Assembly: GCF_029167625.1 (NCBI RefSeq)
Contig: NZ_CP119145.1
Span: 2,790,001 to 2,854,000, forward strand
DNA: 64,000 bases
Origin: Streptomyces sp. AM 4-1-1
GTDB lineage: Bacteria; Actinomycetota; Actinomycetes; Streptomycetales; Streptomycetaceae
Direction: 5' to 3'
Shown here: in pieces, positions 51,838-60,351 of the stretch
Position numbering within the stretch: the stretch's first letter is position 1
Layout: the number at the start of each line of letters is the position of its first letter
Made by a program: the position numbers and the translations under genes
Notes under the pieces: generated by a model
What the model was told of the DNA's origin: nothing
Databases searched by the model: none
The model's input: only the letters and a program-made list of their open reading frames with translations

Positions 51838-52755
51838 TCACTCGCCATCTTCCAAGGGCTCCGGGGCAAGGTCGTCAATGACCCGGTTGATGATCGCCCG
51901 CACACTCCGGCCGTAACCGGCGACTCCGGCCAAGCTCTCGAAGATGCCGCCGTACAGCGCGATCTCCTGCGGCTGGGCAAGGTTCAGCTCGGCCGAAAAG
52001 GTCTCGACCATCGCGCGGTCGTTGTCCAGCAACCAGAAGCCGTGCGCAGGTGCGACAACATAGGCCGTCTCGAACCCGATGATGCCAAGCTGCACGTTGG
52101 GCAGGGCCGACAGCGAGACCAGACGGTCGAGCTGCCCGAGCATGATCTCCGGTGGGCACAGCCGATACCGAAGAGCCGCCTCCGTGAGCACGAAGTGGAA
52201 GCGCTTGTCAGCCCGGTACAGGATGTCTTGGCGCTGCACCCGCGCGGCAACCGCCTCGTCAATGTCGTTGCGGACCTTGAACACGGTGATGCTCTGCGCG
52301 AAGCGGTAGCGGGCGTACTCGGCGGTCTGGAGCAGGCCGGGGATGAAGGTGGACTCGAACGCCCGGAATAGCCGCGTCTTGGCGTTGATATCCGCGACCT
52401 CTTGTTGGTGCGGCTTCAGGCCGACGCGCAGCTGTCGTTGCCACTCGGCGTGCTGTACCTCAAGCGTATGGAGCGAGGCGAGCAACCCTTCCGTCTCGCC
52501 CTCGCTGTTGGTCCCCCGCGTCCAGTCGTGTACGTCGTCGTCGGTCGGCGTCTGCTTGCCGTTCTCCAGCTTCGACACCTTGGAGGGTGGCCACGACAAC
52601 GACTCCGCGAGCGCCCGCCCGCTCAGTCCTGCGGCGGTGCGGAGCTCGCGGAGTCGCTTGCCGAGTGCGTCACGTGCTTCGTGAACGCTCGTGATGCCGG
52701 TCGTTCGCTTCGGTGGCAAAGTCGTCCCGTCGTACGGCGCGGTGCCAAGCCGCAT
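51838..52755 (-). CDS. XRE-type regulator with DUF5753 domain
   Basis: About 305 residues. The helix-turn-helix (about 30-85) reads LGKRLRELRTAAGLSGRALAESLSWPPSKVSKLENGKQTP. A DUF5753 ligand-type domain follows (STFIPGLLQTAEYARYRFAQ, VLTEAALRY, LPNVQLGIIGFE). The start is unclear: ATG 52755 overlaps the DUF6879 gene by 86 bases, and TTG 52719 would shorten this. It lies 134 bases before the radical SAM operon on the same strand and probably controls it. Confidence 0.85.
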   Translation of the reverse strand: MRLGTAPYDGTTLPPKRTTGITSVHEARDALGKRLRELRTAAGLSGRALAESLSWPPSKVSKLENGKQTPTDDDVHDWTRGTNSEGETEGLLASLHTLEVQHAEWQRQLRVGLKPHQQEVADINAKTRLFRAFESTFIPGLLQTAEYARYRFAQSITVFKVRNDIDEAVAARVQRQDILYRADKRFHFVLTEAALRYRLCPPEIMLGQLDRLVSLSALPNVQLGIIGFETAYVVAPAHGFWLLDNDRAMVETFSAELNLAQPQEIALYGGIFESLAGVAGYGRSVRAIINRVIDDLAPEPLEDGE

Positions 52756-53224
52756 CTCGCCAGTAGTTGTGCTGCACGATCCCGGCGGGGTCTTCGATCA
52801 GTTCGCCGCCCAGGAAGTTCTCATCGTCGTCGAAGTGCATCCGCACCAGCTTGGACGAGTCGAACAACCAGTAGTCGTAGTCCGGCAGGCCGGAGGCGTC
52901 GTCGCGCCTCAAGTACCTGATGTTCTCGCCGGCCTGGTTGGTGTGCTCCGAGCAGAAGATGCCGAACCGGCTGTAGTCGGTGAGAGGCGCGCTTACGACT
53001 CGGACACGTGAGAACTGCCGGCCTGCCGCGGTGGCCTCCCGGATCATGCTCAACCAGTTCTGGAACCAGCCCATGTCCACCGGCTCACCTGCCGTGAACT
53101 GGTTAAGCGCCGTGGCCTCGTTGGCCGACTTGTAGATGTCGCGCGTCTCTAGCCGGAAGGCAGTGTGCTCGAAACTGCGGAAGAGCTGGCCGAACTCGGG
53201 GCCGGGTTCGATGATGCGGCTCAG
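52670..53224 (-). CDS. DUF6879 family protein
   Basis: About 184 residues: FGQLFRSFEHTAFRLETRD at the start, then RVRVVSAPLTDYSRFGIFCS, YDYWLFDSSKLVRMHFDDDENF and QHNYWRDAAWHRA, typical of streptomycete DUF6879 proteins found beside XRE regulators. The coding frame extends upstream of the first ATG (53080) and GTG to a CTG at 53224 that overlaps the previous stop (CTGA) with GGAGGG six bases before it, so CTG is the likely start. Function unknown. Confidence 0.75.
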   Translation of the reverse strand: MSRIIEPGPEFGQLFRSFEHTAFRLETRDIYKSANEATALNQFTAGEPVDMGWFQNWLSMIREATAAGRQFSRVRVVSAPLTDYSRFGIFCSEHTNQAGENIRYLRRDDASGLPDYDYWLFDSSKLVRMHFDDDENFLGGELIEDPAGIVQHNYWRDAAWHRAVRRDDFATEANDRHHERSRST

Positions 53225-53457
53225 CGCAGACCCTCCTGCTCCAGGTAGCGGAGGACGTACATCTTGAGCACGTCCTCCGGGATCTCGATCAGGGTCTCGT
53301 GGTCGGGCACGTCCCCGACATCTGCGAGCGCCTGGGGGTCGGTGACCTTCCAGCCCTGGGCGATGTACGTCACCCGGTCGGTGCGGTCAGTGGCGAAGAG
53401 GGTGGGCGACTGCCCCTCCTGGGACTCGGGGTCCTTGCCGAGGAACTGTGCACGCAT
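53221..53457 (-). CDS. small conserved actinobacterial protein
   Basis: A 78-residue acidic protein, MRAQFLGKDPESQEGQSPTL at the start and then VTYIAQGWKVTD and VPDHETLIEIPEDVLKMYVL. Such proteins commonly precede DUF6879 and XRE/DUF5753 genes. The ATG at 53457 has GGAGG five bases upstream; the longer frame lacks an RBS. First gene of the regulatory trio; function unknown. Confidence 0.8.
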   Translation of the reverse strand: MRAQFLGKDPESQEGQSPTLFATDRTDRVTYIAQGWKVTDPQALADVGDVPDHETLIEIPEDVLKMYVLRYLEQEGLR

Positions 53458-53689
53458 CGTTGCCTCCGTTGCGAGAAACTTGGCGAACCGTTCTCGATCA
53501 TCGTGGCCCACGGGTGGACGCCCGTCAACGGCCCGTTGAATGACCCTCGTTGGTTTCGAACCCGTACCGGACGACAAGTGTGTCGGCTTCCGCTTTGCGG
53601 AGCAGATCCTTTAGTCCGAAATCACGCATGTTGATCAAAAACTCATGGGTTTCTCGTCCAGGGTGTAGCAGACGTGTGGGCCGCCGAAG

Positions 53690-54157
53690 GTGCCAGCGCG
53701 CCACTGCCTCCGGCTCCTGCCCGACGGCCCGCTTGTCCGGACGCCGCAAGGACAGCCCCCACTGCCTGAGGTACTTGCCCACCCCCGGCTCGGTCAGCCG
53801 CACCCCTACAGTTTCGCGATCAGCTCACTCACCAGCCGACGCGTCCACAACTGCCCGCTCAGCCACCTGTCGCAGGGCCGGTGATCGAGGACAGCCTGCC
53901 GCACGGCGGCCTGCTCAGCCTCCCCGAGCACTTGATGGACACCGACCGGCTTGCCCCGCGGCTGCATGACCAATGCCTCCCGGCCGCCTGCCCACCACTT
54001 CGCCCCACCACCCGTCGACCGCCTTCAGCGACACCCCGAACACCGCCACAACGTCCTCACGCGCCCGGCCCGCCACCAATGCGACCACCGCCCGCAGCCG
54101 CAGGGCCTCCTGCGCCGACGGCGACAGATGCCGTGGGTCACCCACCAGATCGCTCAC
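53690..54157 (-). pseudogene. IS630-type transposase remnant
   Basis: The N-terminal piece (from ATG 54157) reads LRLRAVVALVAGRAREDVVAVFGVSLKAVDGWW. In the next frame come KPVGVHQVLGEAEQAAVRQAV and LWTRRLVSELIAKL, then a stop. A third frame has LTEPGVGKYLRQWGLSLRRPDKR near 53720-53790. These are, in order, the helix-turn-helix pieces of an IS630 transposase with two frame breaks; the DDE catalytic half is missing. No terminal repeats were found. Confidence 0.75.
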
Positions 54158-54193
54158 ACCCCACCAACAACCCAGAAGGCGAACCGTTTCGGA

Positions 54194-54238
54194 TCAATAG
54201 GAAGATTTGAACCAGAGGGAGGAGAGTGCGTCGGTCAT
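54194..54238 (-). pseudogene. truncated third DUF397 copy
   Basis: ATG 54238 reads 14 codons ending in LWFKSSY-stop. WFKSSY is the DUF397 N-terminal hallmark. It sits in the same position relative to the XRE 3' remnant as the two intact DUF397 genes, and was cut off at the junction with the IS630 remnant. Confidence 0.7.
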
Positions 54239-54455
54239 CACAGGGTGCCCTTTCATACCTCGCCGAGCAGGACCACGGAGGCCGCCTGGGAGAGCACTTC
54301 GGCCTGCGCCTGATGGCAGGCCACCAACAACCGTGCCACAGAAGGCTTTCCGTTCGAGATGGCCTCACCACGCGAACAGCACGAAGCCCCACCATGCCCG
54401 GCACGGTGGGGCCACGCTGGACCGACCGTTCAGACGGTGCCGAACTCTCCGGACT
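54233..54455. repeat. direct repeat copy A (DUF397 3' end + XRE 3' end)
   Basis: Nearly identical to 54631-54853 (offset 398 bp). On the minus strand it holds the last codons of a DUF397 gene, a spacer and the C-terminal coding part of an XRE/DUF5753 gene (LLVACHQAQAEVLSQAASVV), without the rest of that gene. Confidence 0.9.
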
Positions 54456-54636
54456 TGACACCCGTCACGAAGGAGGTGAACGCGTGGGTGGCTACGGCGA
54501 GCACCGGACCGGCCGGGTCCTTCGAGTCACGGACGGGAACCACGCCAGTGACGGACGCATGCATCGGGGCCCACTCAACGCAGGTGCCGCCGTTGTTGCT
54601 GTACGAGGACTTGAACCAACGGGCGAATTCGGTCAT
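54430..54636 (-). CDS. DUF397 protein, copy 2
   Basis: A 68-residue DUF397 protein: FARWFKSSYSNNGGTCVEWA, then VPVRDSKDPAGPVL and the ending FTSFVTGVKSGEFGTV. DUF397 proteins pair with XRE/DUF5753 regulators in streptomycetes, where such pairs act in developmental control (for example WhiJ/BldB-type sets). Its own upstream XRE gene survives only as a 3' stub. ATG 54636, or GTG one codon earlier. Confidence 0.88.
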   Translation of the reverse strand: MTEFARWFKSSYSNNGGTCVEWAPMHASVTGVVPVRDSKDPAGPVLAVATHAFTSFVTGVKSGEFGTV

Positions 54637-54853
54637 CACAGGATGCCCTTTCATACCTCGCCGAGCACGACCACGGAGGCCGCCTGGGAGAGCACTTCGG
54701 CCTGCGCCTGATGGCAGGCCACCAACAACCGTGCCACAGAAGGGCTCTCCGTTCGAGATGGCTCACCACGCGAACAGCACGAAGCCCCACCATGCCCGGC
54801 ACGATGGGGCCACGCTGGACCGACCGTTCAGACGGTGCCGAACTCTCCGGACT
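54631..54853. repeat. direct repeat copy B (DUF397 3' end + XRE 3' end)
   Basis: Partner of copy A at 54233-54455. It carries the XRE C-terminal stub upstream of DUF397 copy 2 and the 3' end of DUF397 copy 1. Confidence 0.9.
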
Positions 54854-55037
54854 TGACACCCGTCACAAAGGCGGCGAACGCGCTGGTGGGGAGGTTCAAA
54901 ACCGGACCGCAGGGATTCTTGGAGTCTCGGACGGGAACCACGCCGCACGAGTCGGCAAGGTTGGCGGCGACCTCGATGCACTGGCCGCCGTTCTCGCTGA
55001 ATGAGGACTTGAACCAACGGGGAGATTCGGTCGTCAC
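54828..55037 (-). CDS. DUF397 protein, copy 1
   Basis: A 69-residue DUF397 protein (PRWFKSSFSENGGQCIEVA, VPVRDSKNPCGPVL, FAAFVTGVKSGEFGTV). The GTG at 55037 overlaps the stop of the intact XRE gene (GTGA), so the two are translated together; they form the standard regulator/partner pair. It has the same last eight residues as copy 2. Confidence 0.92.
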   Translation of the reverse strand: MTTESPRWFKSSFSENGGQCIEVAANLADSCGVVPVRDSKNPCGPVLNLPTSAFAAFVTGVKSGEFGTV

Positions 55038-55864
55038 GGGTTGCCCTTTCGTAACTGGCTGATCATGGCCACGGATGCCGCTCGCGGCAGCGCTTCGGCC
55101 TGTAGTTGATGGTAGTCCGTCAGGATGGGCACTACAGATGCACTATCCCGCTCAAGGTGGCCCCGATTGGCGGATTCCGCGTACGACATGAGCGAGCGGT
55201 CCGGCATCGTAAGCACGGTTACCGGCAGCGTCATCGGACGACGAACGCCGATGGCGAAGGGGGCCACCTGAAGCACCGTGTTCGGCAGCTCGGCAAACTC
55301 CACCAGGCGCGTGAACTGTGCGTCCATGAGGGCGCTGTCCCCGATGGGACGGAGGAGACAGCTTTCATCGAGCACCACGAAAATCAACGGAGGCGGTGTT
55401 CGTGTGAGCGATGCTTGGCGCTGGGCGACCAGTGCAATCCGTTCGTCGGCTTGCTCCCGCGAAGCAACGCCCCGTTTCACAGTGCTGTCTCCGAGGGCCG
55501 ACGCGTAGTCCTGTGTCTGGAGCAGGCCAGGTATGACACCGACTTCATAGAGCCTGATCTCTGCCGCGCGCCCCTCGTGAGTGACGTACTCCGGGAACCC
55601 CTCGAGCAATGCCCTGTGTCTGACGGCCCGGCTCTGGCGTACGAACCGATCTCCGGTACCGAACGTTCTGTCAGCACTTGCCGCAAACTGTTGAGTTGGA
55701 GTTCGCCGTCCAGTTTCAACGGCGGAGATATGCGCCCCGGAACACCCCATCCGCTCGCCCAGCTCATCCTGTGTCCAGCCGCGATCATCCCGCAAGCTGC
55801 GAAGGCGTGCACCAAACGCGGCACTCGGCGACCGCTCGGGGTCCAGTTCCTTTCGGTTCACCAT
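55034..55864 (-). CDS. XRE family regulator with DUF5753 domain
   Basis: A 276-residue protein. The helix-turn-helix (15-70) reads FGARLRSLRDDRGWTQDELGERMGCSGAHISAVETGRRTP. The DUF5753 part has VGVIPGLLQTQDYASALG, FVVLDESCLLRP and LPNTVLQVAPFA, and ends ALPRAASVAMISQLRKG, the same C-terminal motif that survives in the stubs at 54661-54780 and 54260-54390. It pairs with DUF397 copy 1. ATG 55864. Confidence 0.92.
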   Translation of the reverse strand: MVNRKELDPERSPSAAFGARLRSLRDDRGWTQDELGERMGCSGAHISAVETGRRTPTQQFAASADRTFGTGDRFVRQSRAVRHRALLEGFPEYVTHEGRAAEIRLYEVGVIPGLLQTQDYASALGDSTVKRGVASREQADERIALVAQRQASLTRTPPPLIFVVLDESCLLRPIGDSALMDAQFTRLVEFAELPNTVLQVAPFAIGVRRPMTLPVTVLTMPDRSLMSYAESANRGHLERDSASVVPILTDYHQLQAEALPRAASVAMISQLRKGNP

Positions 55865-55961
55865 CTGACACCTAACTTGCCTGTCAGTTTACGTAAGTTG
55901 AAGACACCCCGACTGTAGGCCACGCTGAGCCGTCTTGGTAGTGGAACGACTACGGAGAGGC

Positions 55962-56176
55962 ATGATCGTGTGTGCGATGAACGTCCCCGAAGGCGCGCAG
56001 GAGCCGCCCCACGTCCCGGTACCCGGCGCGTCCGCCGAGTGCCGGGAGTGCGAGGAACTCCGCCTGGAGGAGGCCCTTGCCAATGACGAGGGTGACCTCA
56101 GCACGGCTGTGGACTACCGGGTTCTCCTTCGCCGTCACCGGAAGACGGCGGACTGTTCGGAGCGGGGAGCGGTGTG

Positions 56177-56177
<1 letters not shown>
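55962..56177 (+). CDS. small Cys/Glu-rich protein, first of a four-gene operon
   Basis: A 71-residue protein: a Pro-rich start ([17 protein letters not shown]), then helix [38 protein letters not shown] may bind metal. The ATG at 55962 has GGAG four bases upstream. Its stop overlaps the next start (TGATG). Divergent from the XRE gene by about 100 bases. I do not recognise a family. Confidence 0.65.
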
Positions 56178-56502
<325 letters not shown>

Positions 56503-56506
<4 letters not shown>

Positions 56507-57033
56507 GCGGTCCCGAGCGCGTCCCGTACGTCCCCGCGTACGTCGTTGAGGCGTGTGCGGGTGACGCGGTGACGGCCATCCGGCTCGGCGGGACCGTCGC
56601 CGCCTCCCGCCGGCTCGCGCTGCGGTGGCTGCGAGAGCGGGCCCGGCGGCTGGCGGACGCGCTCGATCCCGACCCGTACACCGAGTGGATTCCGCCCCTC
56701 GCGCTGCGACCGGTCACGCACACCGACCGGGACGCACCGGCCGAACTCCGGGCGTGGGCCGACAACGACAAGGCCCACGACGAAGCGTTACGGCGGCTCG
56801 CGGACGGGCTGCCGTACCGGTTCACCGCTCACGACGACGCGTGCTGGTACCGGCTCCTCGTCCGGCCGGTGACAGCCCCGCGCACCGTCACCGTCTCCCT
56901 CGTCGGCCAGACCGGCCGGACGGGCCGGACCTGCCGGACCGGCGGGGCCGTTCGGAACTCCCCGCACGAAGCCGGAGCGGTCGTCCACGACCCGGTCGGC
57001 TTCGAAGCGCGTGAACAACTGGATCACCGATGA
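56503..57033 (+). CDS. uncharacterised protein upstream of the methyltransferase
   Basis: About 176 residues. It starts [20 protein letters not shown] and [28 protein letters not shown] (helical). The middle has [39 protein letters not shown], and the end is a Thr/Gly/Arg simple run ([11 protein letters not shown]). GTG 56503 overlaps the previous stop (GTGA), and its own stop overlaps the next ATG. No family recognised; the context suggests a partner of the methyltransferase. Confidence 0.6.
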
Positions 57034-58253
57034 CTGAAAGGTTCGGCGGCATGGACTGGAAACGGCGGGCGAAGGAACTCGCCGACCGCGTGACGGACCC
57101 CGATTCGCGGTGGCGTGACGCCGTGGCGGGCGTGGCGCGTCATGAACTGGTTCCGCGTTGGTGGGAGGTGGATGGTTCGGGTGGATGGGTTGTGCGTGAG
57201 GGTGCGAGCGACCCGTACGCGTGGGCCAAAGCGGCTTACGGTGAACGGTCGTTGGTCATCCGGATCGGTACCCTGCACGCCGACCACGCCAAGCCCGACG
57301 ACCGGACCGACGACCGACCCGGTGACCGGCCCGACGACCGACCCCACGGGCTGCCGGCGTCGTCCGCCGCGCCGCCGCACCTGACCGTCCGCATGCTCCG
57401 CCACGCACGCCTCGGCGCAGGGCTGCCGCTCCTCGACCTGGGCACCGCAACCGGCGAACTCGCCGCGTACGCCTCCCACCGCCTGGGAGGCACGACGACC
57501 GTCACGAGCGTGGACACGGACCCCCATCTCACCGACACGGCGGGGATACGCCTCGCCCGCATGGGACTGCACCCCCAACTCATCACCGAGAACACCACCG
57601 AACACATACCGGGCCTGTACGAACGCATCGTCTCCACCGCCGGCCTGTCCGCCGGCCTGGCACTCCGCCCCGCCCTCGCGGCCCTGGTACCCGGCGGGCG
57701 GATCGCAGCGCCCCTCGCGCGGACCTGTCTGATCATCACCGGCTGGAAACACGCCAACGGGGACGTGATCGGACAGGTCGAACACGACACCGCCCCATCC
57801 GTACCCGCCCGGACCGGCGACGACCACCCGTACGCTCCCGTCCTCACCGAACTGTTCGCCCACGCACGCGATGCCCGAGGAGACGAGACGGGCACGGGTC
57901 GCCACCCCGTGGTGGACCTGGCGAACGCCCGGGAACTGCGCTCCATGCTCGAAGTCACCGCACCCGGCGTGGAGTACACCTACGCGACTCACGACCGGCA
58001 CCGAACCGCCTGCCTGCTCCACCCGGACGGTTCATGGGCCCGAGCCACCGCCGAACGGACCGGTCCGCCGGAAGTCCACCAGGGCGGACCACAACGGCTC
58101 TGGACGATCCTGGAACGCATCCGCGACCGTCTCAGCGCCGAAGGCTCCCTGCCCCTGCTCGGCGCACGCGTCCACATCACCCCCGACGGGAACTGCCACC
58201 TCTCACGCGGGAACTGGCACACCACGATCGGCAGCGGCAGCGGTACCCGGTAG
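57030..58253 (+). CDS. PCMT-like SAM-dependent methyltransferase
   Basis: A 407-residue protein resembling protein-L-isoaspartate O-methyltransferase. VARHELVPRWWEV, the acceptor-side stretch SLVIRIGTLHADHAK, SAAPPHLTVRMLRHARLG, the SAM loop LLDLGTATGELAAYAS and VTSVDTDP. In actinobacteria such enzymes often modify ribosomal peptides, as in lanthipeptide and graspetide clusters. No precursor or ATP-grasp gene is seen here, so its target is open. A DDR-repeat insert (DDRTDDRPGDRPDDRP) breaks the domain. The C-terminal 150 residues match no motif I can place. Confidence 0.8.
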   Translation: MTERFGGMDWKRRAKELADRVTDPDSRWRDAVAGVARHELVPRWWEVDGSGGWVVREGASDPYAWAKAAYGERSLVIRIGTLHADHAKPDDRTDDRPGDRPDDRPHGLPASSAAPPHLTVRMLRHARLGAGLPLLDLGTATGELAAYASHRLGGTTTVTSVDTDPHLTDTAGIRLARMGLHPQLITENTTEHIPGLYERIVSTAGLSAGLALRPALAALVPGGRIAAPLARTCLIITGWKHANGDVIGQVEHDTAPSVPARTGDDHPYAPVLTELFAHARDARGDETGTGRHPVVDLANARELRSMLEVTAPGVEYTYATHDRHRTACLLHPDGSWARATAERTGPPEVHQGGPQRLWTILERIRDRLSAEGSLPLLGARVHITPDGNCHLSRGNWHTTIGSGSGTR

Positions 58254-58337
58254 CCGACGGCCCGCAGACCACCATGCGGACCCGTCAAGACACGGTCCCG
58301 ATCCGCGAGCCCCTGTGCCACGGCCGGCCCGCGGCCT

Positions 58338-58547
58338 CTACGCCACGACGCGGATGAGCTTCTTGTCGACGAACTCCTCGATGCCGGGCCGCCCCAGCTC
58401 GCGTCCGAAGCCGGAGCGCTTGATCCCGCCGAAGGGCAGCTCGGCCCCCTCGGCGCCGACGCCGTTGACCAAGACCATGCCCGCGTCGATCCGGTCGGCG
58501 ACGCGCAGGGCCTGTTCGGGGTCGGTGGTGAACACGTAGGACTCCGA
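58338..58547 (-). pseudogene. C-terminal fragment of an aldehyde dehydrogenase
   Basis: ESYVFTTDPEQALRVADRID, then VLVNGVGAEGAELPFGGIKRSGFGRELGRPGIEEFVDKKLIRV is the last 70 residues of a succinate-semialdehyde-type dehydrogenase. The catalytic Cys and NAD domain are absent, and upstream sequence does not continue the fold. Confidence 0.8.
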
Positions 58548-58621
58548 ACGCCGCCCCACCCGGCGCGTATCCGGCCGGGGCAGTGCCGCAGGCGGTGCCG
58601 CCGCCCGGCAGCGCGCCGCCC

Positions 58622-59077
58622 TCAGACCTCTTCGGGAAGCTCCCCGACCCTGTTCTCCCACTTGGTGGAGAGCACGACCGTCGTACGGGTCCGCGAGACG
58701 CCCCGCGTCCCGCTGAGCCGGCGGATCGTCCGCTCCAGACCGTCCACGTCACCGACCCGGACCTTGAGCATGTACGAGTCGTCGCCCGCGATGAACCAGG
58801 CGTCCTCGATCTCCGCGAGGTCCTTCAGCCGGCGCGCGACGTCCTCGTGGTCCGCGGCGTCGGAGAGCGAGATGCCGATCAGCGCGGTCACCCCGAGCCC
58901 CAGCGAGGCCGCGTCCACGGTGGCGCGGTAGCCGGTGATGACACCCGCCGTCTCCAGGCGGTTGATGCGGTCGGTGACGCTGGGCCCGGAGAGCCCGACG
59001 AGCCGTCCCAGCTCGGCGTACGAGGCCCTGCCGTTCTCCCTGAGGGCCTGGATGAGCTGCCTGTCCACCGCGTCCAT
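58622..59077 (-). CDS. Lrp/AsnC family transcriptional regulator
   Basis: A 151-residue regulator. The helix-turn-helix (1-55) reads DRQLIQALRENGRASYAELGRLVGLSGPSVTDRINRLETAGVI. The RAM ligand domain (65-150) has LIGISLSDAADHEDVARRL, AWFIAGDDSYMLKVRV and VSRTRTTVVLSTKWEN. ATG 59077 has GGAAGG nine bases upstream; ATG 59095 is possible. It sits next to the UbiX-UbiA-UbiD block, as in other streptomycetes, and may sense an amino acid linked to that pathway. Confidence 0.92.
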   Translation of the reverse strand: MDAVDRQLIQALRENGRASYAELGRLVGLSGPSVTDRINRLETAGVITGYRATVDAASLGLGVTALIGISLSDAADHEDVARRLKDLAEIEDAWFIAGDDSYMLKVRVGDVDGLERTIRRLSGTRGVSRTRTTVVLSTKWENRVGELPEEV

Positions 59078-59144
59078 ATGACTGAAGCCTTCCATTGTTC
59101 AGCAGTACCGCGAGTTTGAGTGTACAATCTAAGGCACAGAAGGG

Positions 59145-59159
59145 TTTACACCCCGTAAA
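59145..59159. promoter_or_regulatory. candidate Lrp/AsnC site
   Basis: TTTAC-N5-GTAAA between the divergent Lrp gene and the small basic ORF. TACAAT at about 59123-59128 may be a -10 on the plus strand. Confidence 0.45.
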
Positions 59160-59219
59160 TCTTTCCAGTGATCCCAGAAGATCTTTCGATTCTTCGATTC
59201 CTCAGGAGTGATTGACACC

Positions 59220-59354
59220 GTGTACACGATCGAGATGGCCCACGCCCGGATGCGCGAGCTTCAGGATCTGGCCAACCGCTCGCGTGCCCACCAGCCCGCC
59301 GCCGCCCACCGCGTCGACAGGACCCGCAACCCGCGCGGCCCGAAGAAGCGCTGA
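59220..59354 (+). CDS. 44-residue basic protein
   Basis: GTG 59220 to TGA 59354. MYTIEMAHARMRELQDLANR begins an amphipathic helix, followed by an Arg/Lys/Pro-rich tail (DRTRNPRGPKKR). AGGAG is 11 bases upstream. It is divergent from the Lrp gene in this conserved neighbourhood. Function unknown; possibly nucleic-acid or membrane binding. Confidence 0.65.
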   Translation: MYTIEMAHARMRELQDLANRSRAHQPAAAHRVDRTRNPRGPKKR

Positions 59355-59392
59355 CCCCTCACCGGGCACCGGGCCGCGTCCTTCGCCGCCCC

Positions 59393-60094
59393 TCACCCCG
59401 GCCCGCCGCCGCGGGAGCCGCCCAGCTCCCCCTCCCAGCGGCGGTACAGCCGGTGCGGCACCCCCGCCGCGTCCAGCACCCGCCCGGCGACGAAGTCCAC
59501 CAGGTCCTGGATGTGCGTCGCCCCCGCGTAGAACGCCGGAGAGGCGGGCAGCACCACGGCGCCCGCCTCGTCCAACGTCACCAGGTGCTTCAGCGTCTGG
59601 CCGCTCAGCGGTGTCTCGCGCACCGCCACCACCAGCCTCCGCCGCTCCTTGAGCGTCACGCTCGCGGCCCGCTGGAGCAGGTCCTTGGACAGCCCGAGCG
59701 CCACTCCGGCCACCCCGGCCGTGGACGCCGGGACGATCAGCATCCCCTTCGCCGGGTACGAACCCGAGGACGGACCGGCGGCCAGATCACCGGCCGGCCA
59801 GTGCCGCACCCGCCCGATCGCCTCGTCCGTCACCTCGAAGGTGTCCGGCTCGCCGTCCGCACCCCGGGCCAGCCAGGCGCGCAGATCGTCCTGCCAGTGC
59901 GCGTCGCGGAACGCGATCCCCGTCTCGTCCAGCAGCGTCAGCCGCGAGGCCCGGCTCACCACCAGATCGACGGACTCCCCCGCGGCCAGCAGCCCGCGCA
60001 GTACGGAGGCCGCGAAAGGCGTACCTGAGGCGCCGGACACCCCGACAATCCAAGGCCGACGCAGCTGCTGACTCACTGAAGTCACGGATTTCAC
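59393..60094 (-). CDS. UbiX-family flavin prenyltransferase (menaquinone block)
   Basis: A 233-residue flavoprotein. WIVGVSGASGTPFAASVLRGL is the FMN/phosphate loop. GMLIVPASTAGVAGVALGLSKDLLQRAASVTLKERRRLVVAVRETPLS and LPASPAFYAGATHIQDLVDFV are the family signatures. UbiX makes the prenylated FMN used by UbiD. About 80 residues with an insert (ARGADGEPDTFEV) precede the signature. GTG 60094. With UbiA and UbiD it serves the late futalosine pathway (MqnM role). Confidence 0.92.
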   Translation of the reverse strand: MKSVTSVSQQLRRPWIVGVSGASGTPFAASVLRGLLAAGESVDLVVSRASRLTLLDETGIAFRDAHWQDDLRAWLARGADGEPDTFEVTDEAIGRVRHWPAGDLAAGPSSGSYPAKGMLIVPASTAGVAGVALGLSKDLLQRAASVTLKERRRLVVAVRETPLSGQTLKHLVTLDEAGAVVLPASPAFYAGATHIQDLVDFVAGRVLDAAGVPHRLYRRWEGELGGSRGGGPG

Positions 60095-60351
60095 ACCCCC
60101 GAGCCTATCCGGCCGCCCCGCGAACCGACCGGACCGGCAACCACGCCGTCACCGCCCGCCCCCGGTGCGAGGAAGCATCTGTACCTATACATGCGCAGCC
60201 GCCCACACCTTCATACGGCCGTACGACCATGCAATTGACCATGCGATTGTCGGCCCGTACGACCACGTGGGCGCTTATGCGGCTGTACGCCTGTACGGCA
60301 ATACGCCTGTACGGCCGCACGGCCACGCGACTGCCGTCCTCCGGACCGGAA
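60095..60351. repeat. spacer with a 16-bp-period duplication
   Basis: Between UbiX and UbiA. TACGCCTGTACGGC occurs at 60286-60299 and 60302-60315; related GTACGGCC words surround it. No gene is seen. Confidence 0.6.

Noticed and set aside
53540..53580. TTCGAA with flanking G/C bases, like a tRNA T-loop
   Set aside because: The flanking five-base stems do not pair and no acceptor or anticodon arm is present.
58622..59119. Plus-strand frame opposite the Lrp gene
   Set aside because: Composition is antisense shadow; the minus strand has intact HTH and RAM domains.
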